From positions 1 to 64,000 of the IMG/VR virus record IMGVR_UViG_3300025889_000002: a stretch of 64,000 nucleotides of DNA, one strand, 5' to 3'. The DNA is from a virus. The position numbers and the translations under genes are program-made. Positions 22,867 through 31,854 of this stretch are shown piece after piece. The notes beneath the pieces are model-generated. The model searched no databases and was not told the origin of the DNA. It worked only from the letters and a program-made list of their open reading frames with translations. Each line of letters opens with the position of its first letter. Positions within the stretch are counted from its first letter, which is position 1.

Positions 22867-23267
22867 TCGTAACCGGCGAACACGTCGCGCAATTCGTTTC
22901 CCAAAAGATAGGCGTGGGGTTGTGCCCACCTTACACGACGCTTGGGCTAGAGCGCGATGGTGTGCTTGTCGGCGGTGTCGTGCTGAATTGCTGGGAGGGT
23001 GCAGACATACATCTAACGGCAGCGGGGGCGCATTGGACGCCGGGTTTTATGCGTGCTGTAGGACGGTATGTTTTTGATCAGCTTGGATGCCTGCGTTTCA
23101 CGATGGAAACGGAAAAGCCTGCAGTGGCGGAATATGCCAAGAGGCTCGGCGGTGTGGTTGAGGGGAGATTAAGGGACCACTTTGGCGAGGGCCGCGATGC
23201 GATCATTATCGGGGTCTTGAAAAAGGATTACGCTTACTATAGACATGGCGAAACCGAGCGCCGCTGA
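22863..23267 (+). CDS. GNAT-like acetyltransferase fold protein
   Basis: 134 residues from a TTG overlapping the previous stop. The core LERDGVLVGGVVLNCWEGAD and RAVGRYVFDQLGCLRFTMET to YAKRLGGVVEG resembles small GNAT-fold proteins found between tail genes of podoviruses. The canonical acetyl-CoA loop is not obvious, so enzymatic activity is uncertain. Confidence 0.65.
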   Translation: MIVTGEHVAQFVSQKIGVGLCPPYTTLGLERDGVLVGGVVLNCWEGADIHLTAAGAHWTPGFMRAVGRYVFDQLGCLRFTMETEKPAVAEYAKRLGGVVEGRLRDHFGEGRDAIIIGVLKKDYAYYRHGETERR

Positions 23268-24123
23268 ATTCCTTCAGGTGCTTCCACTAAACAGGAAGCA
23301 TGCCTTGAAATCTCCTAAGCAGCCAACTCCGCCAGATCCTAACGTGGTCGCGCAAGCCCAAGCCGGGATGAACATCGACACGGCTCTTGCTCAGCAGAGC
23401 CTCAACATGGTTGATACGGTGAACCCGTGGGGCACGACCAGCTATGCGCAAAACGGCCAGACAAGCTTTGTCGATAGCAACGGTCAGCGCGTTACGCTGC
23501 CGCGCTATACCCAAACCACTAACTTATCGCCAGAACAACAGGCGATTTTCGACGCCTCGCAGGGCGCGCAGACGAACCTTGCCAATATCGCGCAGGAACA
23601 GTCTGGCCGTGTGCAGGAAACTCTTTCCGACCCGTTCCAGTTTACCAATCAGGATGCAGCCGATTGGGCCTATGATCTGGGCCAGTCACGCATTGCTCCC
23701 CAGCAGCAGCAGACCGAAGCCGCGCTTCGTGATCGGCTGATCAATTCCGGCATTCGCCCCGGCACACAGGCTTGGGATTCGGAGATGGCCCGCATGACGC
23801 AGGGCTTTAACGATCAGAACAACCAGTTAGCTTTGCAGGGCCGTGGACAGGCGTTTTCCGAGAACCTTGCCACGCGGAATCAGTCGCTTAATGAGTTGTC
23901 CGCGCTACTCTCCGGCTCGCAGGTATCGAACCCTGCGCAGATGTCGTCTGCCACGCCTCAAGTAGGGGTCGGTGGGGTCGATTATTCCGGCATGGTCCAG
24001 AACAATTACAACAACCAGATGCAGCAGTATAACGCCCAGATGCAAAATCGCGGCGGTATGCTCGGTGGCTTATTTGGCTTGGCAGGCTCGCTTGGCGGCG
24101 CTGCTATTCGAAGGGGTTTCTGA
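23245..24123 (+). CDS. Gln/Asn-rich tail or injection protein
   Basis: 292 residues, rich in Gln, Asn and Ala. The end is Asn/Gln/Met-rich with a Gly-rich hydrophobic C-terminus (MLGGLFGLAGSLGGAAIRRG) that could insert into membrane. Conserved with 62550-63383 except at the extreme N-terminus. Place among injected virion proteins suggests an ejection protein. The start overlaps the GNAT gene by 23 bases and is uncertain. Confidence 0.6.
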   Translation: MAKPSAAEFLQVLPLNRKHALKSPKQPTPPDPNVVAQAQAGMNIDTALAQQSLNMVDTVNPWGTTSYAQNGQTSFVDSNGQRVTLPRYTQTTNLSPEQQAIFDASQGAQTNLANIAQEQSGRVQETLSDPFQFTNQDAADWAYDLGQSRIAPQQQQTEAALRDRLINSGIRPGTQAWDSEMARMTQGFNDQNNQLALQGRGQAFSENLATRNQSLNELSALLSGSQVSNPAQMSSATPQVGVGGVDYSGMVQNNYNNQMQQYNAQMQNRGGMLGGLFGLAGSLGGAAIRRGF

Positions 24124-24887
24124 TGATCCTCCCACAGTCTGCAATGGCCGCAGTCGATCCCGTAGCGCAGGCTTTGACGCCTGAAGCCGCGTTCACTTGG
24201 GCGCATGGTGGCTTGAAGATGACGCCGGAACAAGCGGCAATGCAGCGTCAACAGGGTATGGCGCGTAGCCGGGGTGATTACTCGCCTATCCAGCATTGGA
24301 CACAGGGCCTTGCGCGTGTGGCGGATAACGTCATGGGTGCACTAGAGGCACGTAAAGCCGACAAGCAGATTGCAGCGGGTGCAGATGCAGACCGCGCGCT
24401 GATGGAAGCGATTGCGGGCGGTGGTGTGGATGACACCATGATCGCCCGCGCACTAATGGACCCTAATGTAGGGCAGGGCGTGAAAGAGTTTGCGGGCATG
24501 GAGTATGCCGCGCGTAGGCCCAAGCAACAGGCTCCGCTAGAGGTTGAGCGGCTAGCTATGCTGGCGAACGATCCCAGCGCAGCGCCTTACGTGCGCGAGG
24601 CAGCAGCGGCCAAGCTTCGCAATCAAAACGATCCGCTTATCACAACGACCTTGCCGGGTGACAGGTTCTATTCGGGGCCGCAATCCGGTCTGGCAGCAGC
24701 ATTGGGAGGAGGTGGTCAAGAATCTGGGGCACAGTCTACGGCGGTGCCTCCCGAGGCGGTGGCGGACCTAATGGCCGATCCGTCACCGCAGGCTATGGCA
24801 GAGTTTGATGACGCATTCGGACAGGGTGCGGCAGAGCGCGCTCTAGGAGGTCAGGCGTCCGCGCCTGATCCCTTTCCCGCAAGTTAG
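24123..24887 (+). CDS. virion protein ahead of the transglycosylase
   Basis: 254 residues. Conserved helical core (FAGMEYAARRP, ALEARKADKQIAAGADADRA) shared with 63383-64000. The end contains CCCTTTCCC just before the stop, and the +1 frame there continues directly into the lytic transglycosylase frame, so a frameshift fusion is possible. Likely an injected protein. Confidence 0.6.
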   Translation: MILPQSAMAAVDPVAQALTPEAAFTWAHGGLKMTPEQAAMQRQQGMARSRGDYSPIQHWTQGLARVADNVMGALEARKADKQIAAGADADRALMEAIAGGGVDDTMIARALMDPNVGQGVKEFAGMEYAARRPKQQAPLEVERLAMLANDPSAAPYVREAAAAKLRNQNDPLITTTLPGDRFYSGPQSGLAAALGGGGQESGAQSTAVPPEAVADLMADPSPQAMAEFDDAFGQGAAERALGGQASAPDPFPAS

Positions 24888-24894
24888 CGGAAAC

Positions 24895-25269
24895 ATGCTC
24901 GACAACATCACTATGCAGGCCGAAAGTAATGGCAGGCGTTATGGTGCAGGCGGTGGACTGCTGCGCTCACCTAAGGGAGCGATGGGGGAAATGCAGGTAA
25001 TGCCAGCGACAGCCCGAGATCCCGGCTATGGCGTGCGCCCTTGGGACGGTTCGTCGCCGGATGATCTAGCCCGCGTTGGCCGCGATTATCGCAGGGCCAT
25101 GGAGCGGGAGTTCGGCGGGGACTATGCGGCGATGTTCGGGGCTTATAACGCTGGGCCTGGCCGCGTAAGGCAATTGCTGGATCGTTACGGCGGCGACTGG
25201 TTGCGCTATGCTCCTGCTGAAACCCGTAACTATGTAAACAAAAACATGCGCGCTCTGAGGGGCAGATAA
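24895..25269 (+). CDS. lytic transglycosylase, SLT domain
   Basis: 124 residues with the SLT signatures in order: catalytic Glu in QAESNG (Glu9-11 region), GEMQVMPATA, and FGAYNAGPGRVRQLL. It cuts peptidoglycan glycan strands, probably at DNA entry. No ribosome-binding site is seen before 24895, and the ATG lies unusually close to the catalytic Glu. Its frame stays open back to 24847, so it may be made as a fusion with the previous protein. Confidence 0.8.
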   Translation: MLDNITMQAESNGRRYGAGGGLLRSPKGAMGEMQVMPATARDPGYGVRPWDGSSPDDLARVGRDYRRAMEREFGGDYAAMFGAYNAGPGRVRQLLDRYGGDWLRYAPAETRNYVNKNMRALRGR

Positions 25270-28025
25270 TGGCTGAAAATCGTTTCCAGAAATATGTCCA
25301 GCCACAGCAGGGCGTAGTGTTCACCGATCCGAACGCGGCGGCGGAGCAGCAGCGCGAAGAAGATCGCCTTGCGATGGATCGCGAGCGCATTAGGTTAGCT
25401 CGCGAAGCTGCCGACAGAGCAGCGGCTAACGACGCCATCACGCGCGAAGAAAAGGCTGCTGAAAAAGCGCAAGCTGACAAGGAGGCTGCGGCACTAGAGG
25501 CCGCGCAGCGTAGCCAAGTGCGCGAAACTGCCGCTACTATGAGCACGGTTATCGAGAAAGCAAAGGAGGCGAAGCGTAGATCGAACGATTGGTTCGCTAC
25601 TGGCTTTGGCGCGGAAACTGCTCTTGATTGGGGCGGCTCGGCAGCGGCAGACGTTCGAGAACTGCTTGCGCCGATTAAGGCTAATCAGGCTTTCACCACG
25701 CTTCAGAAAATGCGCGAGGCTTCGCCAACTGGTGGCGCGCTTGGTGCGGTATCCGAACGCGAACTTGCCCTGCTTCAAAGCACGATCACCGGCCTTGAGC
25801 AGTCGCAGTCTGATGCGCAATTCCAGTATGCAATGGACGAGATTGTCCAGCGTTACACGCGCGCCCTTGCCGCGCTGGAAGATGGCGACCGCTATTACCG
25901 TGAAAACGGCTCGATGGAAGGCTATGTCGGCCCTTCAGATGAATATCTGAACAGCTACAATCCTGACAATCCAGAGCCTAGAGGAGCCGCGGGTTCCGGC
26001 GCTACGCAAACCAGCCTTGAACTGCCGCAGGAATACCAGGATCGTCACGCGGCCTATCTGCGCCAGAATTGGGGCAATATCACGCCTGATGGTTATGCGC
26101 AGTTCCGTGCTGGGCTTGATAACGAGTTCCCAGAGTACGGCTCGCCTAACCTTGAGGCATACCGCGATATTGTTCCCTCCTTCAACCAGATGGCGGCAGA
26201 GGGGCAACCTCCTGAAGCCGCAGGGCAGGTTCCTGCTGCAACGCGCGAACTGTCTGGATTCGATCAGTTCCGTAATAATATTATCTCAGACCCTTTAGGT
26301 ACAGGGGTAACGTCCGCGATCAATAGTGCCACAGGCGGCCTTCCTGATTTGCTCGCGGGTCGCAGGTTGCAGGCGGCGGAAGAGCTTAACCCTAAAGCAG
26401 CCTTTGTGGGCGACCTTGTTGGCAGTACGGCAGGATCTGCACTTTTTGGTAGCGGCCTGACTGTTGCGGGGGCGGGCAAGTTCGCTCCGTTTCTCGGTGA
26501 TGCGCTTTACGGGACAATGTACGGCGCAACCAGCGATGAAGACCCTGTAACTGGCGCATTGCTTGGCTTAGGTTCGTCTATAGTGGGCGACCAGGCTGGT
26601 AAATACGCGGGCCGTGCAATCAACTCGATCCGTCTGCCTGATATGAACCTTTCCGAAGGGCAGCGGGTCATTACCCAGACGGTGCGCGAAGCGGGTAATC
26701 AGGATGAAATCGCACGCGCGCTAATGAGCGCCGATGAACTTGGCGTGCCGATGACGCTGGCCGACGCATCTCCTGAATTACAGTCTCTTGCCGGTTCGGC
26801 AGTTCGCTTCTCTCCGACCACGGCGGGCGTAGCGCGGCAGACCATGGCGCGCAGGAACGAAGGCCAGTTTGACCGGCTTGCCGAGGCAGTGGCGCGTGAT
26901 CTTGGCCCGGTTGAGAATATCCCTCAGCGCAGCGCCGATCTATTGCAGCAGGCACGCACTAATGCAGGGCCGTTGTATGAGCAGGCTTATGCGGCTCCAG
27001 GTGCGGATATGGTGGACCTTACCGACCTTGCCGACCGTCCGACATTCGAAAAGGCATTGCGCGAAGCCTATAACGAGGTGCTTGACGAAGGTCTTGACCC
27101 GTCTGCCGCTGGCATTGTCCAGACTGAAGGTGGCATGGTCATGGCCTCGCCGTCATGGCAGTCCTTGGACTATGCGAAGCGCGGTCTGGACAACATTATT
27201 GAACGCGGTATTCGGCAAGGCGATATGCCGGAAGTACGCCGTGCACAGGCTATGAAATCAACCCTATTGCAGCGCATGGATGAAGCCAATCCCGCCTATG
27301 CGGAGGCTCGTCGCGCTTATGCAGGGCCAGCGCAGGAGCGTTCGTTTATGGAGCGTGGACGCAACGTGTTCAAAGAAGATTCCGAACAGTTGGGCGTGGA
27401 TATAGCCAATCTGACGCCGGAACAAATCGGCCAAACGAGGCTCGGCGTTCAAAGCGGCACGATGCGCGAGGCGCGCAAGGTGCGGAACAACGGCAACCCG
27501 TGGGGTAGAATGGACAACCCTGAACGGGAAGCCATCTATAAAAATGTCTATGCCAGCGCCGAAGATGCCGACATCGCGCGGCTGCTGTCTCAGCGGGACC
27601 TGGAACTTCAGCTTGCAGGAAGCGCCAATCGTCTCATTGGCAACAGCGCCACGGCGGAACGCGAGATTCAAGACGAGTTCTTCAAGCATCGCACCGGCAT
27701 GGGCGGCGATGTCGCAATGGGTATTGTTGAAACCGGCGCGCTCGGTGGGCCGTGGCTGACCGTAGGCAAAGGTATTGCAGATCGCGTGTTCAAGGATCGT
27801 CGCGAAAAAGCTGCAGCAACCGCAAACCGCGCACTAGCCGACGATCTTGGCCCGCTGTTGCTCAATCAGTCGCCTACAAGCTCGGTTGATGCCTTGTCGC
27901 AGATGATGGCTGAGGATGAAGCCTATCGCGCTATTGCGGAAAGCCTGACGCAGCAGGGTGACATGTGGGGCCGCCGTATCGGAACAGGGGCAGCTACGGC
28001 GCTAACCGATTACCTGGCTTACTAA
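25269..28025 (+). CDS. large internal virion (ejection) protein
   Basis: 918 residues. Coiled-coil N-terminus rich in Glu/Arg/Ala (~20-110). A Gly/Ala hydrophobic segment (~360-450, including LVGSTAGSALFGSGLTVAG) could span the membrane. The C-terminal half is helical and Ala/Arg-rich. No catalytic motif. Size and place match short-tailed-phage internal proteins that form a channel for DNA. Start overlaps the transglycosylase end by one base. Confidence 0.65.
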   Translation: MAENRFQKYVQPQQGVVFTDPNAAAEQQREEDRLAMDRERIRLAREAADRAAANDAITREEKAAEKAQADKEAAALEAAQRSQVRETAATMSTVIEKAKEAKRRSNDWFATGFGAETALDWGGSAAADVRELLAPIKANQAFTTLQKMREASPTGGALGAVSERELALLQSTITGLEQSQSDAQFQYAMDEIVQRYTRALAALEDGDRYYRENGSMEGYVGPSDEYLNSYNPDNPEPRGAAGSGATQTSLELPQEYQDRHAAYLRQNWGNITPDGYAQFRAGLDNEFPEYGSPNLEAYRDIVPSFNQMAAEGQPPEAAGQVPAATRELSGFDQFRNNIISDPLGTGVTSAINSATGGLPDLLAGRRLQAAEELNPKAAFVGDLVGSTAGSALFGSGLTVAGAGKFAPFLGDALYGTMYGATSDEDPVTGALLGLGSSIVGDQAGKYAGRAINSIRLPDMNLSEGQRVITQTVREAGNQDEIARALMSADELGVPMTLADASPELQSLAGSAVRFSPTTAGVARQTMARRNEGQFDRLAEAVARDLGPVENIPQRSADLLQQARTNAGPLYEQAYAAPGADMVDLTDLADRPTFEKALREAYNEVLDEGLDPSAAGIVQTEGGMVMASPSWQSLDYAKRGLDNIIERGIRQGDMPEVRRAQAMKSTLLQRMDEANPAYAEARRAYAGPAQERSFMERGRNVFKEDSEQLGVDIANLTPEQIGQTRLGVQSGTMREARKVRNNGNPWGRMDNPEREAIYKNVYASAEDADIARLLSQRDLELQLAGSANRLIGNSATAEREIQDEFFKHRTGMGGDVAMGIVETGALGGPWLTVGKGIADRVFKDRREKAAATANRALADDLGPLLLNQSPTSSVDALSQMMAEDEAYRAIAESLTQQGDMWGRRIGTGAATALTDYLAY

Positions 28026-28265
28026 GAGGCAGACCGAGAGAACCCCGCCGATTGCATATAGCGGCCAGCGGGGTTTCGGTTCTTCATAACCTGCTTTGAA
28101 TCCGGCCAGATAGGCTTGGCGCACCATGCGGTCTTTGATGCCCTGCAATGACGCTTCGTTAAGCCTGCGACGTGAACGGCGCGCAAGAAAGCCTTCTGCC
28201 TCGCTTTCCTTGAAACGGGCGCGGTGTATTTCCCGCTCAATAGCCTCGATATTCGCGTCTGCCAT
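28002..28265 (-). CDS. leftward small membrane protein
   Basis: 87 residues read leftward in an otherwise rightward structural region. Charged helical N-terminus (ADANIEAIEREIHRARFKES) and a C-terminal hydrophobic helix (WPLYAIGGVLSVCLLVSQVIG). Its stop lies inside the end of the ejection-protein gene. A predicted leftward promoter sits on the same hexamers as a rightward one upstream. It could be a superinfection or lysogenic-conversion type gene; function unknown. Confidence 0.5.
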   Translation of the reverse strand: MADANIEAIEREIHRARFKESEAEGFLARRSRRRLNEASLQGIKDRMVRQAYLAGFKAGYEEPKPRWPLYAIGGVLSVCLLVSQVIG

Positions 28266-28272
28266 GCCGGTC

Positions 28273-28301
28273 TTGATAGCATTCGCCCTATCGTGTAACA
28301 A
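28273..28301. promoter_or_regulatory. bidirectional promoter with shared hexamers
   Basis: Rightward: TTGATA, 17 bases, TAACAA. On the other strand the same bases read TTGTTA, 17 bases, TATCAA. Thus each -10 box is the other's -35 box. It lies between the leftward membrane-protein gene (start 28265) and the tail collar gene (28363). Confidence 0.45.
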
Positions 28302-28362
28302 GGGACAACGCGGTTGAATCCACCTCACGCGATTGCCTTGAAACGCAAGCGGAGTTCAACCT

Positions 28363-29148
28363 GTGCCACGAAATTCATCTGGCGATTATTCTCTACCGGC
28401 TGGCACCACTGTCAACACAGGGGATACGCTGCTGGTTAGCCAGCACAATCCACCATTCCAGGATGTCGCACAGGCGCTTTCATCGTCTCTCGACCGTGAC
28501 GGTAAGGGCGGAATGCGCGCCAACCTGCAGATGAATGGTAACAAGATCACGGGCGCGGCACCGGGAACTGATCCTACAGACGTTGCTACCGTGTCTCAAT
28601 TGCCCGTTGGTGCGACATCGGGTGTCCCTATCGGGGCGGTAATCGACTATTGGGGGGCAACACCTCCTGCAGATTACCTCTTTGCTGCAGGTCAGGCTGT
28701 TTCGCGTACGACTTACGCGGCGCTGTTCGCGGTTATCGGCACAAGCGCGGGCGCTGGCGATGGATCCACTACGTTCAATCTTCCCGATTATCGCGGCAGG
28801 GTCGGGGCTGGACGTGAGAATATGGCAACACCTGCAACAACTCGCCTCAATACGCTGTCGAGTTCAACGCTTGGTGCTTCTGGCGGTGCGCAGACGCACA
28901 CCCTGACCGAAGCGCAGATGCCGGTTCATAACCACAGCGTTACCGATCCAGGCCACTCTCACACTTATACGCGGCCTGTGTTCGCCTTGGGCAATCCCAC
29001 GACGACAGATTCCGCGCTGGCTTCCACCTCATCGGCTACGACCAACCTTGCCACGACCGGCATAACAATCGGCAACAAAGGTGGAGGTGAGGCGCATAAC
29101 ATCGTCCAGCCCACCATCATCTGTCAAAAAATAATCAGGATAAGCTAA
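28363..29148 (+). CDS. tail collar-domain fibre protein
   Basis: 261 residues from GTG. The Phage Tail Collar domain is clear in the middle: VIDYWGATPPADYLFAAGQA and TTFNLPDYRGRVGAGREN. C-terminal His-rich segment (MPVHNHSVTDPGHSHTY), usual for trimeric fibre tips that bind metal. Probably a receptor-binding fibre or its assembly part. Overlaps the tailspike start by one base. Confidence 0.85.
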   Translation: MPRNSSGDYSLPAGTTVNTGDTLLVSQHNPPFQDVAQALSSSLDRDGKGGMRANLQMNGNKITGAAPGTDPTDVATVSQLPVGATSGVPIGAVIDYWGATPPADYLFAAGQAVSRTTYAALFAVIGTSAGAGDGSTTFNLPDYRGRVGAGRENMATPATTRLNTLSSSTLGASGGAQTHTLTEAQMPVHNHSVTDPGHSHTYTRPVFALGNPTTTDSALASTSSATTNLATTGITIGNKGGGEAHNIVQPTIICQKIIRIS

Positions 29149-30941
29149 TGGCTGTCATTCCTCCCAGAGACTTGAACGCGGCAGCTTCGGTTTCCGATAC
29201 TGATGTTCTAATCGTCGACAAAGGGTCTTCGGTTGAAAAGGCCCTGCCGTCACAGATCGTGGATGCGGCTATTCCCTTGGCCTCACAGGTCGAAGCTGAG
29301 GCTGGAACTGACAACGCCAAACGCGTCACGCCGCTACGGGTCAAGCAGGCGATCGATGCCATTGGTGTTTCTGCGGATTCTCTGGCTGCTGGATTGGCAA
29401 CCCGCGTTTCGACCTCTGCACTGGCCGATCCTGAAGGTGCTGCGCTAGCGGGCTTTAAACAGCTCGGTGTCGGTGCGGCGAACAGAAACGTACTGGAGAA
29501 ACTGCGAGACACCATAAGCGCCAAGGATTTCGGCGCAGCGGGTGACGGCGTGACGAATGATACACCTGCGCTTCAGGCTGCGATTGACAGCTTCGGCGCT
29601 GGTGGCGGTACGGTTATCGTTCCGTACGGGATGCGCTGCCTGGTCGACGCCAGCCTGACCGTGAAGTCCAACGTCTCACTGGTTGGACCGCACGAATATA
29701 TCGGGTCGCCCAACAATAATACGGACGCGCCCTACGGCAGTGTCGGCGGGGCTCTGATCGTCAATTCCAGCGCGACAATCACCCTGAAGGGCGGCGCGTC
29801 TTTGAAGGGCCTGCTAATCTACCGCAAGGGCATGACGTTCCCTGCGGCGAACTCGTCTGCCTTCGCTGGCACGGCGGTAACGATTGGCGGCGATGATGCC
29901 GCCGCTTCCTGCTCCATGATCCTTGGGTTCGAAAAGGCCGTCCTTAGCGATGGATACCAGCGCCCCCGCTTCTACAATTTGTGGCTGGATAACGTCAACG
30001 GCATTTCGATAACCGATGCCTATGACATCCCGCGCATCGAAAATGTGCATTGCTGGCCTTTCGCCACGATTGAGCAATATGCCATTGACCTCTTGCCCTC
30101 GCAACTACAGCGCAGCGGCACGGCGTTCCTGCTTGAAGGGGTGTCGGATTGGGTCAAGCTGAATAACTGCTTCGCCTATGGCTATTCGCGCGGGTTCGAT
30201 CTTAACAACGTCAACACGCCCACGCTGGTTAGCTGCACCGTGGACGGCACGGCCCCACCTAATGTGCTGGCAGGTTCGCGCGGTTTCTCGATTCGTGGCA
30301 CGTCCTATGACGCAAAGCTTATCGGGTGCCAGGCTGCGAGTCAGGAAATCGGGTTCTATCTCGACACGGACGCGAATATCCAGAACCAGCTCATCGATTG
30401 CATCGCTTGGAACGGCACCAGCCACGGCTTCTTTATCGGGTCGGGCGATTGGGTGTTTATGGGTGGCGCTACGCGACAAGTCTCGAACGGTATTCTTTAC
30501 AACAATGCCGCATCGCGGGTGACGTTGCGCGGGTTTCAGTTCGGGGCCTCGCTTACCAACCCGATTAACCTCAACGTCACGCCGACTACCGGCTTCGTGG
30601 ACTTCGACGGGGTGCAGGCCCCATCGGTTGCGGCGGGCGGTACGTTGGTTGCGGGCACCTCTGCCACAATCTCGGTGGCATCCGCGCAGCCATTGCTTGT
30701 CCCCGCGACGGGGCGGGCTTTCAACATTACCGGAAGCACCAACTTTAGCAACCTGCAAAGCGGGTGGGCGGGGCGTGAAGTTACGCTGATTTTTACTGGC
30801 GCGCTGACCGTTGTGAGCGGTACGGGCGCACCCGACGCCATTCGCCTGAAGGGAAATTCCAACTTTACCACCACGGCGGGCTCTACTTTGACCTTGTGGC
30901 ATAACGGTACGCAATGGTATGAAAAATCAAGCGCGGCATGA
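29148..30941 (+). CDS. tailspike with pectate-lyase-like beta helix
   Basis: 597 residues. After a ~120-residue head-binding part comes KDFGAAGDGVTNDTPALQAA, the classic start of the pectate-lyase-3 beta helix, and a long series of helix rungs (residues ~130-480). It probably binds and may cut host surface polysaccharide. Catalytic residues cannot be assigned by eye. Confidence 0.85.
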   Translation: MAVIPPRDLNAAASVSDTDVLIVDKGSSVEKALPSQIVDAAIPLASQVEAEAGTDNAKRVTPLRVKQAIDAIGVSADSLAAGLATRVSTSALADPEGAALAGFKQLGVGAANRNVLEKLRDTISAKDFGAAGDGVTNDTPALQAAIDSFGAGGGTVIVPYGMRCLVDASLTVKSNVSLVGPHEYIGSPNNNTDAPYGSVGGALIVNSSATITLKGGASLKGLLIYRKGMTFPAANSSAFAGTAVTIGGDDAAASCSMILGFEKAVLSDGYQRPRFYNLWLDNVNGISITDAYDIPRIENVHCWPFATIEQYAIDLLPSQLQRSGTAFLLEGVSDWVKLNNCFAYGYSRGFDLNNVNTPTLVSCTVDGTAPPNVLAGSRGFSIRGTSYDAKLIGCQAASQEIGFYLDTDANIQNQLIDCIAWNGTSHGFFIGSGDWVFMGGATRQVSNGILYNNAASRVTLRGFQFGASLTNPINLNVTPTTGFVDFDGVQAPSVAAGGTLVAGTSATISVASAQPLLVPATGRAFNITGSTNFSNLQSGWAGREVTLIFTGALTVVSGTGAPDAIRLKGNSNFTTTAGSTLTLWHNGTQWYEKSSAA

Positions 30942-30969
30942 TCGCCGGCTCGTATCGAAGGAAAATGAC

Positions 30970-31074
30970 ATGAAACACTACGCCGTATCGTCCATGTTCT
31001 ACGCAACCCGCAAACCCAAGCCCCTGCCGCCTGTGCTTCAGCCGAAGCCGTTTGTCGACGACGCGCGGGGATGA
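30970..31074 (+). CDS. small Pro/Lys-rich protein, 34 aa
   Basis: MKHYAVSSMFYATRKPKPLP then PVLQPKPF; good GAAGGAAAA site just before. It shares four bases with the next start. Function unknown. Confidence 0.45.
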   Translation: MKHYAVSSMFYATRKPKPLPPVLQPKPFVDDARG

Positions 31075-31163
31075 AAACTATTCTCGCCGTGATCGGTCTG
31101 CTATGGATCGTGAGTAGCCTGGAGCGTCACCGGCGCTTCTGGGCGACGGCGAGGCTCTGGTGA
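31071..31163 (+). CDS. membrane micropeptide, 30 aa
   Basis: One hydrophobic helix (TILAVIGLLWIVSSL) then an Arg-rich tail. ATGA overlap with the gene before and one-base overlap with the next. It lies at the start of the lysis group and may help holin function. Confidence 0.45.
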   Translation: MKTILAVIGLLWIVSSLERHRRFWATARLW

Positions 31164-31513
31164 TGCCGGATTCAGGAAACGCAGAACAAATCAGAATGGT
31201 TGCCGAGCAAGTGGCGGACACAGCCATATCTCGGTTCGCGTCGCAACATCCCGAGATAAGAAGGGGCACCGTGGTTTCTGAAATACCCGCACCACTAAAG
31301 TGGGCGGCTGCTGTGGTCGCAGCCCTATTCACCGCGGGGACTGCAACCCTCGCATTCTGGTTGTTCAATTCGGTTTCGCTGATGAGCGTCACCTTGGCGC
31401 GCATGGACGAGCGCATGGCCAATTACGCCACCGCCCAGGAGGCTCGGATCGACCAGCTTGAAGGTCGGGTCGAAGGGCTGGAATTATATCACCGACAGGG
31501 ACCTGTGAGATGA
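31163..31513 (+). CDS. membrane protein with coiled coil, lysis region
   Basis: 116 residues. Soluble start, one membrane segment (WAAAVVAALFTAGTATLAFW, near 47-66), then a heptad-like end (ARIDQLEGRVEGLELYH). Such proteins often accompany holins. A GTG at 31160 is also in frame. Four-base overlap with the holin-like gene. Confidence 0.6.
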   Translation: MPDSGNAEQIRMVAEQVADTAISRFASQHPEIRRGTVVSEIPAPLKWAAAVVAALFTAGTATLAFWLFNSVSLMSVTLARMDERMANYATAQEARIDQLEGRVEGLELYHRQGPVR

Positions 31514-31854
31514 AATGGACCGAATTTCTCCGCGGACACAACGGCGGACTGGAGATCAATCGGCTTGTTGGCTTCATCGGCGGTGTTGCCTACATCGCCA
31601 GCGCCATCACGTTCCAATGGTGGAACTGGGCAACCTTCGACGTCACGGCCTTCTGCCTAGCCTTCTCTGGCGGCTTGTCGGTCATCGTGGGTGGCACGGC
31701 TGGCGCGGTGGCCCTGAAGGATCGGCAGGTAGCTTCTGCCGCTGTCATCGCCGAAACAGGCAGCAAACCTGCCAAGCCCCCTGCACCCGCTCCGAAGCCG
31801 CAAGAGGGGCTGGATGATGGGGCAGAAGACAAGCGGCCTCCGTATGCTCGGTGA
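31510..31854 (+). CDS. holin-like membrane protein
   Basis: 114 residues with two membrane segments (LVGFIGGVAYIASAITF near 20-37 and FCLAFSGGLSVIVGGTAGAV near 48-68) and a Pro/Lys-rich cytoplasmic tail. It sits immediately before the endolysin, overlapping it by 41 bases. Probably the pore former that times lysis. Assignment rests on topology and place. Confidence 0.65.
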   Translation: MKWTEFLRGHNGGLEINRLVGFIGGVAYIASAITFQWWNWATFDVTAFCLAFSGGLSVIVGGTAGAVALKDRQVASAAVIAETGSKPAKPPAPAPKPQEGLDDGAEDKRPPYAR

